Assembly (NCBI GenBank): GCA_002431945.1
Contig: DJET01000048.1
Location: 18,385 to 82,384 of the forward strand
Length of the DNA stretch: 64,000 bases
DNA from: Ruminococcaceae bacterium UBA5891
Lineage (GTDB): Bacteria > Bacillota > Clostridia > Oscillospirales > Acutalibacteraceae
Direction: 5' to 3'
The notes beneath the pieces are model-generated. The model searched no databases, was not told the origin of the DNA, and saw only the letters and a list, made by a program, of their open reading frames with translations. Positions 35,067 through 42,296 of this stretch are shown here, piece after piece. Made by a program: the position numbers and the translations under genes. Numbering within the stretch: the stretch's first letter is position 1; each line of letters begins with the position of its first letter.

Positions 35067-36413
35067 ATGCAAAAAGTAAATATGCGAAAGTTCAGCAAAT
35101 TCAGCTTTATATTTGTTTCAATAATGCTGCTCCTTATTATTGCAAGTTCATTATACGGTTTAAATGATTTCTATGCTATACGCAAAAGCTCAAAGCAGTA
35201 CATACTTTGCGAAAATGCCGCACACAAATTACAAAGGGGTTCTGATATTCTCACTGAACAGGTTCGGCTTTATACAGTAACAGGCAATGCGGAATATTTA
35301 CAAAACTATTTTAAAGAAGTCAATGTAACCAAAAGCCGCGAATCTGCTGTGGAAGAACTGAAAGAAAATTTTAATGAAACGGAAATTTATCACGATTTGG
35401 AAGACGCACTCGCTTATTCACGCCAGTTAATGCAAAAAGAATATTACGCCATGCGTTTAACCGCCGAGGCTTTAGGAACAAATACAGATGATTTGCCGAA
35501 TGAAATTGCAAATGTACAGATTTCCGAAGACGATATGGTTTTGTCTGCCCTTGAAATGCGACAAAAAGCATGCAATATGGTTTTCAGCGACATTTATCAG
35601 GAATTTAAAAACAGCATTACAAGCCATGTAGACGACTGCTTAAAGGGATTGATTGAAAAGACCGAAAATCGCCAGCAAGCCGCATTATCAATACTTAAAT
35701 GCATATATGCGGTTCAGGCGGTGCTGATAATTGCATTGGCAATATATATTACGTCAGATAGCATTATTATGCAAAAAATGATAATTGAGCCGATTGTCAG
35801 TTACAATGAAAAGATCGAAAGTGATGAGATAATCCCTATCGCAGGCGCGGCAGAGCTTCAATCGTTAGCCAAAACATACAATAAGATACTTAAAGAAAAT
35901 CACGAATCGCAAAAACGCATAAGGTATGAGGCAGAGCACGATTCACTTACCGATTTACTTAATAAAGGCACATTTAACAAAATTCTAAACAAGAAGATTG
36001 AGGATAAAAAAGAATTTGCGCTTATGGTTGCAGATATTGATGAGTTTAAATCTATTAACGATGTGAACGGTCATGATATCGGCGATGAAGTAATTAAATA
36101 TGTCGCAAAAAAATTGCAGGAAATTTTCAACGATAATTGTTTTGTATTCCGCGTAGGCGGCGATGAATTTGCTGTAATTATAGATAATGCTTTTGAAAAT
36201 TCAAAGCAAATTATCGAAAACAAATTTAACAAACTAAAAACAGCTCTTGCCTCCCCTACCGTTATTCATTCTCCTATTACAATCAGTGCAGGCGTTGCAT
36301 TTGAAAATAAAAATATCACAAGCGATTGCCTTTTCAAGAATGCCGATAAGGCACTGTATATGTCTAAAAACTGCGGCAAAAACAGAATTAACTTTTGTGA
36401 CTCTGATTTTTAA
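35067..36413 (+). CDS. Membrane diguanylate cyclase with intact GGDEF domain
   Basis: This 448-residue protein has a membrane segment (about 11-30), an extracellular helical sensor region (about 35-210), a second membrane segment (about 213-235), a linker and a GGDEF domain (about 285-445). The active site FRVGGDEFAVI is intact, as are LVADIDEFKSINDVNGHDIGD and TISAGVAF. No RxxD inhibitory site precedes the signature, so product inhibition may be absent. It should make c-di-GMP from GTP. GAAGGAAGG lies 7 bases before the ATG. The gene looks richer in A and T than its neighbours, which hints at a separate origin. Ends at a terminator. Confidence 0.9.
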   Translation: MQKVNMRKFSKFSFIFVSIMLLLIIASSLYGLNDFYAIRKSSKQYILCENAAHKLQRGSDILTEQVRLYTVTGNAEYLQNYFKEVNVTKSRESAVEELKENFNETEIYHDLEDALAYSRQLMQKEYYAMRLTAEALGTNTDDLPNEIANVQISEDDMVLSALEMRQKACNMVFSDIYQEFKNSITSHVDDCLKGLIEKTENRQQAALSILKCIYAVQAVLIIALAIYITSDSIIMQKMIIEPIVSYNEKIESDEIIPIAGAAELQSLAKTYNKILKENHESQKRIRYEAEHDSLTDLLNKGTFNKILNKKIEDKKEFALMVADIDEFKSINDVNGHDIGDEVIKYVAKKLQEIFNDNCFVFRVGGDEFAVIIDNAFENSKQIIENKFNKLKTALASPTVIHSPITISAGVAFENKNITSDCLFKNADKALYMSKNCGKNRINFCDSDF

Positions 36414-36455
36414 GTAACAGGTGTTTCAGTAAATCCCCCGATTACAATAAAAAAT

Positions 36456-36496
36456 GCCGTCCGCTTTGTGTTTATCAACAGCGGGCGGCTCTTTGC
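36456..36496 (+). terminator. Intrinsic terminator after the diguanylate cyclase gene
   Basis: GCCGTCCGCT (36456-36465) pairs with AGCGGGCGGC (36480-36489) with a G-T pair, followed by TCTTTGCTT. Confidence 0.7.
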
Positions 36497-36519
36497 TTGT
36501 CTGCGGTTAATTTTGTATA

Positions 36520-36548
36520 TTGATTTTCTTTTTTGTTTATGGTAAAAT
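36520..36548 (+). promoter_or_regulatory. Promoter of the first serine recombinase gene
   Basis: TTGATT (36520-36525), 17 bases, TAAAAT (36543-36548), 40 bases before the start codon. Confidence 0.65.
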
Positions 36549-36587
36549 TATATTGTAATTTGACAATGAACAACAAGGAGAATGAAT

Positions 36588-38270
36588 ATGGATGTGCATA
36601 CCGTCCGCCGGCAAATGCGGACTAAGAGCATTTACGATATACCGCTCAGAGTCACTTTTTACGCACGCGTATCCTCCGAAAAGGACGAGCAGCTAAACTC
36701 GCTTGACAACCAAATATCCTATTACCGCAATTTCATAAAGAAAAATGCTAACTGGGAGTTTGTTGACGGGTATATAGACGAAGGTCTTTCGGGAATGAGC
36801 ACCAAAAAGCGCGAGAATTTTCACAATATGGTGAACGACGCCAAAGCCGGACTCTTCGACCTTGTTATCACAAAGGAGATCACCCGTTTTGCCCGTAACA
36901 CGCTTGACAGTATTCAGTACACCCGTGAGCTTTTAAGCTGCGGTGTGGGCGTGTTTTTTCAAAACGATAATATAAACACGCTCGATGAGGACAGCGAGCT
37001 GCGCTTAACCATTATGTCGGGCATAGCGCAGGACGAGCTGCGCAAGCTTTCAAGCCGTATTAAATTCGGGCATCAGGAAGCAATAAAGAAAAGCGTTGTT
37101 TTAGGCAACAGCCGCATATTCGGCTACCGCAAGGATAACAAAAGGCTTGTTATCGATGAAAAAGAGGCGGAAATGGTAAGAGAATTATTTACCCTTTACG
37201 CTACCGATAAATACAGTATGAAGCAGCTTGAGGATATTTTTTGGAGCAAGGGCTACCGCAACAATAACGGCAAAAAAATTTGTCACAGCACAATGTCAAA
37301 CACCATTTCAAACCCTAAATACAAGGGCTATTATGTCGGCAATAAGGTAAAAATCGTTGATATGTTTACTAAAAAGCAAAAGTTCCTGCCGCCGGAGGAA
37401 TGGGTAATGTTTAAGGACGAAACGGGAGAGATCGTTCCGGCAATTGTAAGCGAAGAGCTGTGGGAGCAGGCAAACGCCGTTTTGAAAAGGCGCAGCCGTG
37501 ATGTTAAAAACAGGCAAAATCAGTGCAACCACGCAAATTTATTAACAGGCAAAATGTACTGCACCCACTGTGGAAGGCTTTATTACCGTAAGGACAGCAA
37601 GGACAGAAAGGGAAACATGCTGTCACGCTGGATATGTTCGGGAAAGATTGCAAACGGCGCGGCCTCCTGCCCTTCGTTTACAATTTACGAGGAAGAGATC
37701 AAAGAGGTTTTGTACGAGGTGTTTAAGGACACCGCCGAGGACTCAAAGCGAATAATTGAGGAATATACAAGCCTATACGCCGAAATGACCGAAAAGGACG
37801 CCTCTGCCGCCGACTTTAAAAGGCTGAAAGACAGACTTGATTTGTTATCAAGAAAAAAGTCAAAGCTGCTTGAATATAATATTGCGGGGCAGATAAGCGA
37901 CAGGGATTTTATTGAAATGAACAGGCAAATTACCAAAGAGTCCTCCGAGGTTTACTCCGCAATTGAAGAAACGGAAAACGAAATAAACTCGCAAGCGGGA
38001 TTTAAAGAAAAAATTGAAGAAATTAAAACCGTTCTTCAAAAAGCGGAAAAAGACGCGTCAAAGGAAATGATAGACTCTGCCTTTGTAAACAAGTATATAG
38101 ATAAGATATATGTAACCCCCGTTGACGACGGCGTTATTGATATTTCGGTAAAGCTTTTCACAGGCGATACGTTCGCTAAGGTCTTTGAAAAGTCGGAACA
38201 TCGACTTGCAGGTCGTACGGGACATACGTTTAAAAAGATGATCGAGTCTTACGAAAACAGCATGAAATAA
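36588..38270 (+). CDS. Large serine recombinase (first)
   Basis: A 560-residue DNA recombinase. The N-terminal resolvase domain (about 20-160) has the catalytic Ser29 in YARVSSEKDEQ and the EITRFARNTLD arginines. A recombinase domain (about 180-290) follows, then a zinc ribbon (CTHCGRLYY, with WICSGK and SCPSF), a coiled coil (about 400-490) and a C-terminal tail. Such enzymes integrate, excise or invert DNA between att sites. The ATG at 36588 is 7 bases after AAGGAG; an ATG 6 bases earlier is too close. No other mobile genes, integrative cargo or clear flanking direct repeats are visible, so it is either a remnant, a single-gene element or a domesticated switch. Confidence 0.85.
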   Translation: MDVHTVRRQMRTKSIYDIPLRVTFYARVSSEKDEQLNSLDNQISYYRNFIKKNANWEFVDGYIDEGLSGMSTKKRENFHNMVNDAKAGLFDLVITKEITRFARNTLDSIQYTRELLSCGVGVFFQNDNINTLDEDSELRLTIMSGIAQDELRKLSSRIKFGHQEAIKKSVVLGNSRIFGYRKDNKRLVIDEKEAEMVRELFTLYATDKYSMKQLEDIFWSKGYRNNNGKKICHSTMSNTISNPKYKGYYVGNKVKIVDMFTKKQKFLPPEEWVMFKDETGEIVPAIVSEELWEQANAVLKRRSRDVKNRQNQCNHANLLTGKMYCTHCGRLYYRKDSKDRKGNMLSRWICSGKIANGAASCPSFTIYEEEIKEVLYEVFKDTAEDSKRIIEEYTSLYAEMTEKDASAADFKRLKDRLDLLSRKKSKLLEYNIAGQISDRDFIEMNRQITKESSEVYSAIEETENEINSQAGFKEKIEEIKTVLQKAEKDASKEMIDSAFVNKYIDKIYVTPVDDGVIDISVKLFTGDTFAKVFEKSEHRLAGRTGHTFKKMIESYENSMK

Positions 38271-38287
38271 GACTTCGTGTCGATAAA

Positions 38288-38318
38288 GGGGGCCCGGCAG
38301 CGGGCTCCCTTTTTTTGA
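38288..38318 (+). terminator. Intrinsic terminator after the first serine recombinase
   Basis: GGGGGCCCG (38288-38297) pairs with CGGGCTCCC (38301-38309), followed by seven T. Confidence 0.8.
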
Positions 38319-38366
38319 ATAAAACCGTTTTCTCAGTTAAAAATATTTATAAAGGAGTGATAAATA

Positions 38367-38576
38367 ATGTTTGATAAAATTTGCCTTATACTTGTTATTA
38401 TCGGCGCTCTTAACTGGGGCCTTGTAGGTCTTTTTGAGTTTGACCTTGTAGCTTGGGCTTTCGGCGGAGCAACGGCAATCATCAGCAGAATTATTTACAC
38501 CGTTATTGCTCTTGCAGGCATATGGTGTATTTCCCTGCTGTTCAGAGAAAAAGCAACCGCCACGGTAAGCGATTAA
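38367..38576 (+). CDS. DUF378 family small membrane protein
   Basis: A 69-residue protein with two membrane segments: MFDKICLILVIIGALNWGLV, the typical DUF378 opening with ALNWGL, then ISRIIYTVIALAGIWCISLLF. The function of the family is unknown. AAAGGAGTG lies 8 bases before the ATG. It stands alone between two terminators. Confidence 0.85.
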   Translation: MFDKICLILVIIGALNWGLVGLFEFDLVAWAFGGATAIISRIIYTVIALAGIWCISLLFREKATATVSD

Positions 38577-38582
38577 CAAAAA

Positions 38583-38625
38583 GCGGCAGCCGAATCGTAA
38601 AAACGTTCGGCTGCCGCTTTTTTAT
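38583..38625 (+). terminator. Bidirectional intrinsic terminator
   Basis: A 12-bp stem (38583-38594 with 38606-38617), 11-base loop, A-run left and T-run right, between the DUF378 gene and the convergent transporter gene. Confidence 0.88.
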
Positions 38626-38629
38626 TAGG

Positions 38630-39988
38630 CTAACCTATAATACCTATAATAAATATTGCAAGAATAAGCACGGGCAGCACCAAAAGGAAATACCACTTCA
38701 TCCATGCGGCAACCTTTAGCCCCTTGCCGATATTCGCTTCTTCCCTGTATTTTTCAAAGCCCCAGCCGTAACGCGTAACGCAGAAAAGCAAATACACAAG
38801 CGAGCCGAGCGGTAAAAGAATATTACTTACTATGAAATCCTCGCTGTCGAGAATATCCCTGCCGCCTATCGGGTGAATATTGCTCCAGACATTATAGCCC
38901 AAAACGCACGGAATACTTGCAACAAGAATTATAATGCCGTTTATAAGAGCGGCTTTTTTTCTGCTCCAACCGAAATTATCCATACACGAGGACATTATAT
39001 TCTCAAATACCGCTATAACCGTTGAAAATGAGGCAAAGGTCATAAACAGGAAGAAAAGACTGCCCCAAATACGGCCGCCCGACATATTAACAAACACATT
39101 TGGCAGCGTTACAAATATAAGACCGGGGCCCTGCGTAACCTCAACATTATAGCTGAAGCAGGCGGGGAAAATTATCAAACCTGCGGAAACGGCAACAAAG
39201 GTATCAAGAGCGCATATACGCGCGCCCTCGCCGAGGAGAGTATGCTCCTTACCCATATAGCTGCCGAAAATTTCCATTGCCGCTATACCGAGACTCAAGG
39301 TAAAAAACGATTGGTTCATTGCCGCCGCAACAACACTGCCCAACCCTACCGTTTTTACATTTTCCATATTCGGTACAAGGTAAAACTTAAGACCTTCACC
39401 CGCGCCCGATAGCGTAAAACTGTGTATTGCAAGAATAAGTATAAGCACAAAAAGCGCGCTCATCATAACCTTGCTTACCCTTTCAAGACCCTTTTGCACG
39501 CCTATACTGCAAATAAGTATTCCCGCAACAACCGTAATTGCCATCCAAAGCCCCATTTCGGCAGGGCTTGCAAGCATATCCGAAAACACATTTGCACCGG
39601 CCGCCGCGTCCATTCCGGGTTTAAACGTACCGCTTGCAAACTTAAAGAAATAGTTTAACATCCAACCGGAAACGTTTGTGTAATACATCATAAGTATGTA
39701 ACAGCCGATTATTGCAAACCAACCGTGAATATGCCATTTCGATTTCGGTTTTTCAAGCGCCTTATAGGCTAAAACCGCGCTTTTTCGGCTTGCTCTGCCC
39801 ACTGCCAGCTCCATAGATAAAACGGGCAAACCCATTATAACAAGCATTATAAGATAAATAAGTACGAATATGCCGCCGCCGTTTTGTCCCACAACATAGG
39901 GAAATCTCCAAACGTTTCCTATTCCTATGGCGCAGCCGGCGCTGACAAGCAAAAAGCCAAGCCGTGATTTGAATGATTCTCTCTCCAT
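38630..39988 (-). CDS. Neurotransmitter:sodium symporter (NSS/SNF) family transporter
   Basis: A 452-residue membrane protein with about 11-12 hydrophobic segments. The N-terminus carries the NSS signature RLGFLLVSAGCAIGIGNVWRFPY and GQNGGGIFVLIYL. Bacterial members such as LeuT, MhsT and TnaT import amino acids with sodium. The start at 39986-39988 has AAGGGG 9 bases upstream; a frame 6 codons longer lacks a site. Substrate is not predictable from sequence alone. It has its own consensus promoter. Confidence 0.9.
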   Translation of the reverse strand: MERESFKSRLGFLLVSAGCAIGIGNVWRFPYVVGQNGGGIFVLIYLIMLVIMGLPVLSMELAVGRASRKSAVLAYKALEKPKSKWHIHGWFAIIGCYILMMYYTNVSGWMLNYFFKFASGTFKPGMDAAAGANVFSDMLASPAEMGLWMAITVVAGILICSIGVQKGLERVSKVMMSALFVLILILAIHSFTLSGAGEGLKFYLVPNMENVKTVGLGSVVAAAMNQSFFTLSLGIAAMEIFGSYMGKEHTLLGEGARICALDTFVAVSAGLIIFPACFSYNVEVTQGPGLIFVTLPNVFVNMSGGRIWGSLFFLFMTFASFSTVIAVFENIMSSCMDNFGWSRKKAALINGIIILVASIPCVLGYNVWSNIHPIGGRDILDSEDFIVSNILLPLGSLVYLLFCVTRYGWGFEKYREEANIGKGLKVAAWMKWYFLLVLPVLILAIFIIGIIG

Positions 39989-40030
39989 TTTTAAACCCCT
40001 TAACATTATATAATATTAAAAACCTTTTTC

Positions 40031-40059
40031 AGTATACAAAAATTTTCAAATTTTGTCAA
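40031..40059 (-). promoter_or_regulatory. Sigma-A promoter of the NSS transporter gene
   Basis: On the minus strand TTGACA (40054-40059), 17 bases, TATACT (40031-40036). The opposing sodC promoter has TATAAT at 40091-40096. Confidence 0.8.
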
Positions 40060-40115
40060 GTAAACTGTAACATATTTAAAATCTTACGCATATAATTGCG
40101 TAGCGGAGGTGCTTT

Positions 40116-40601
40116 ATGAACAACAAAGATACATTATGCGAAATTTTAAGCGGCAGCCCGAAAGCGGCTGCAAAAATACACGGCAGCGACAGCTATCCCG
40201 ATATTTGCGGCAGGGCGGCGTTTTATTCTTTCGGTAACGCGGTTTTGGTGCGCGCCGAGATAATGGGACTGCCGCAAAGCAGTGGTAAATGCAAAAGCCC
40301 CGTTTTTGCGTTCCATATACACGCGGGCGGCAGCTGCACAGGAAATGCCGAAGACACGTTTTCGGGCGCCGGCTCGCATTATAACCCTAACAGTTGCCCT
40401 CACCCGTACCATGCGGGCGATATGCCGCCGCTGTTCGGCGTTAACGGCAGGGCGCTTATGATTTTTATTACCGATAGATTTACAATTCCCGAAATAATAG
40501 GCAAAGCGGTAATAATTCATAAGAATCCCGATGATTTTATGACGCAGCCCTCAGGTAATTCCGGTGAAAAAATCGCCTGCGGCATAATTGCGGAATTATA
40601 A
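40116..40601 (+). CDS. sodC: Cu/Zn superoxide dismutase family protein
   Basis: A 161-residue protein with the full set of Cu/Zn SOD landmarks: copper ligands in FAFHIHAGGSCTG, bridging and zinc ligands in GSHYNPNSCPHPYHAGDMP, the last copper His in AVIIHKNPDDF and the Arg-position loop near GEKIACGIIAEL. The cysteines of the conserved disulfide (GGSC and KIAC) are both present. There is no signal peptide or lipobox, unlike most bacterial SodC, so it may be cytoplasmic. It would convert superoxide to hydrogen peroxide and oxygen. GGAGGTG lies 5 bases before the ATG. This enzyme is uncommon in strictly anaerobic Clostridia. Confidence 0.85.
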   Translation: MNNKDTLCEILSGSPKAAAKIHGSDSYPDICGRAAFYSFGNAVLVRAEIMGLPQSSGKCKSPVFAFHIHAGGSCTGNAEDTFSGAGSHYNPNSCPHPYHAGDMPPLFGVNGRALMIFITDRFTIPEIIGKAVIIHKNPDDFMTQPSGNSGEKIACGIIAEL

Positions 40602-40611
40602 ACCTAAATTC

Positions 40612-40879
40612 ATATGGGGCAGCTGCCCCAGTTTGTTCGATAAGCTACAAATTTTATTTTTGCGGCGTTCAAGCCGCATTTCTGTTTTTCCGCTGACATG
40701 TGCGGCGGAAAAACACCTTATAAGCGAAAAACCGCTAAACAAGCGGTTTTTCAAGGGCACTGGGGTGGGTACCCACGGGGATAGAGTGCAGTCCGAAAAT
40801 CTTTGATTTTCGAGCGAGCGGCATTCCCGTAGGGGGGCGTGTCGACTTTTTCGACACGCTCGGCGCAGCTGCCCCATAT
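40612..40879. repeat. 268-bp hairpin-rich element with terminal inverted repeats
   Basis: Both ends carry ATATGGGGCAGCTG in inverted orientation (40612-40625 and 40866-40879), and the left end is itself a palindrome (GGGGCAGCTGCCCC). Inside are several further hairpins: GCGGC/GCCGC (about 40660-40677), TTTTCCGC/GCGGAAAA (about 40684-40712), AAAAACCGC/GCGGTTTTT (about 40724-40751), GTGGGTACCCAC (about 40765-40776) and GTGTCGA/TCGACAC (about 40839-40857). It fills the whole gap between the convergent sodC and GNAT genes and has no open reading frame of note. It may be a miniature inverted-repeat element or a structured RNA; no second copy is in the window. Confidence 0.6.
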
Positions 40880-40881
40880 TC

Positions 40882-41397
40882 TTAAACCAGCATTGAATAA
40901 GGAAAATACATACCGTCAAGGTTTTGTTTAACCCTTGAATAATACATAGCGCGGCGTTCATATCCGCCGTCTTCCCTCTCGCCGCGGGAAAGAGGTATAA
41001 ACCCGCCTGTTAAATTAACGTATTTATCGTTTTTCCTGTAACCTGCAATATCAAATTCGCAAAAGCCGAGTTTTTTGTAAAACGGTATAAGCTCCGCTTT
41101 TTCGGGAACCAGAAAAACCGTATCCGCACTGCTTTTAACCGATTCGATAAGCCCTGTCATAATCCCTTTTCCGCGGTAATCGCTGTGTGTTGCCGCGGCA
41201 TATATATATACGGCGCTTTTTTTACCGTTTTCGCCGCATATTTCGCACGGCAGCGCAAAAAGCATAGAAACCGTATGCCCGTTTTCTTCGTGCGTTTTAC
41301 AGTAAGAAAAACAGTTTTTAAAAAGCTTATCCTCAAATTCCGTATCGGGATCGCAGAACGCCTGCCTGTATAACATACGGCAATCAAGCTCACTCAT
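40882..41397 (-). CDS. GNAT-family N-acetyltransferase
   Basis: A 171-residue protein with the GNAT acetyl-CoA loop (ATHSDYRGKGIMTGLIESVK) and the following strand TVFLVPEKAELIPFYKKLGF. Substrate unknown. It overlaps the upstream DUF2156 gene by 4 bases (ATGA), so the two are translationally coupled and part of the class A PBP operon. Its stop codon is only 2 bases from the inverted-repeat element. Confidence 0.85.
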   Translation of the reverse strand: MSELDCRMLYRQAFCDPDTEFEDKLFKNCFSYCKTHEENGHTVSMLFALPCEICGENGKKSAVYIYAAATHSDYRGKGIMTGLIESVKSSADTVFLVPEKAELIPFYKKLGFCEFDIAGYRKNDKYVNLTGGFIPLSRGEREDGGYERRAMYYSRVKQNLDGMYFPYSMLV

Positions 41398-42281
41398 ATC
41401 ATATTCCTCGGTAAACAGGTATATTTTTTCAACAGTATATCCGGCTTATAGGAAAGCTTTGCCTTTCTTAACCCTTCAAGTCCCATATCGTCCTCGCGGT
41501 TTATATACATATAATCCGCAAGCTCGTTTTCGGCAAACTCGCGGTTTATTACGGTGTAAGCCTCGCCGTAATCGCCAAGAGCCTTTTCAAAGTGTATATC
41601 GTAAACCTTTTCGTTTATGGGCGAGCCTACCGTAAAGGCAACCGCCTTATCCTGCACATATATTGCGCCGCCCCTTGCACCCAAAAGCTCCATATTTTCA
41701 AGCACTGTTTCTAGCCCGCGCTTTTCGCACTGCAAATGTCTGTCCTCGCGGTCCTTATTTTCAAAATACCACTGTTCCGCGCAAAGAAGTATGTCTTCCT
41801 TATTTTCCTCAGTTATCGGTTTATAGCGCCAGTCGTACTTTTTTGAAAAGGAGCTTATATGGTTGCGCTTTGAATGGTATTTTTTGCCCTTAAGCTCCGC
41901 TAAATTTTCTCTTAAATATATATAATCGAATGCGTCGCGCTCTTCCTTCAGTATATAATCCCTGCCGAGGTATTCCTCTAACTCGTCAAGTCTTTTGCCG
42001 TCCTGCACCCAAAAGCGCGGGTATTCCTCTTTGCTGTACTCGCGTATCAGGCTTATTCCCTTATGAAAATCGTTGCCGAACGGCAGGCGGAAAACCTGAT
42101 TTTTTTCCGTTCCGGAGCTTATTACAAGCTGACCGTCGCTTTCCGCCCACATATTGGCGTATGCCTCCTGCCATACAAGCAGATTTATAAACGCGCTTTC
42201 GCAGGAAAACTCTTCATTGCTGCCTATATAATGCTTAAATGTGTTTATATCTGATAACTCTATCGGTTTAAAGCTGAGCAT
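41394..42281 (-). CDS. DUF2156 (phosphatidylglycerol lysyltransferase C-terminal-like) protein
   Basis: This 295-residue protein has the two-GNAT-fold arrangement of DUF2156, related to the catalytic part of MprF and to FemX-type enzymes (KGKKYHSKRNHISSFSKKY, then DKAVAFTVGSPINEKVYDIHFEKA, DDMGLEGLRKAKLSYKP). Family members may transfer amino acids from tRNA to lipid or other acceptors. No membrane domain is present. It lies 15 bases after the penicillin-binding protein gene, consistent with a cell-envelope role, but substrate is not defined. Confidence 0.8.
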   Translation of the reverse strand: MLSFKPIELSDINTFKHYIGSNEEFSCESAFINLLVWQEAYANMWAESDGQLVISSGTEKNQVFRLPFGNDFHKGISLIREYSKEEYPRFWVQDGKRLDELEEYLGRDYILKEERDAFDYIYLRENLAELKGKKYHSKRNHISSFSKKYDWRYKPITEENKEDILLCAEQWYFENKDREDRHLQCEKRGLETVLENMELLGARGGAIYVQDKAVAFTVGSPINEKVYDIHFEKALGDYGEAYTVINREFAENELADYMYINREDDMGLEGLRKAKLSYKPDILLKKYTCLPRNMI

Positions 42282-42296
42282 AATATCCCCGTATAT

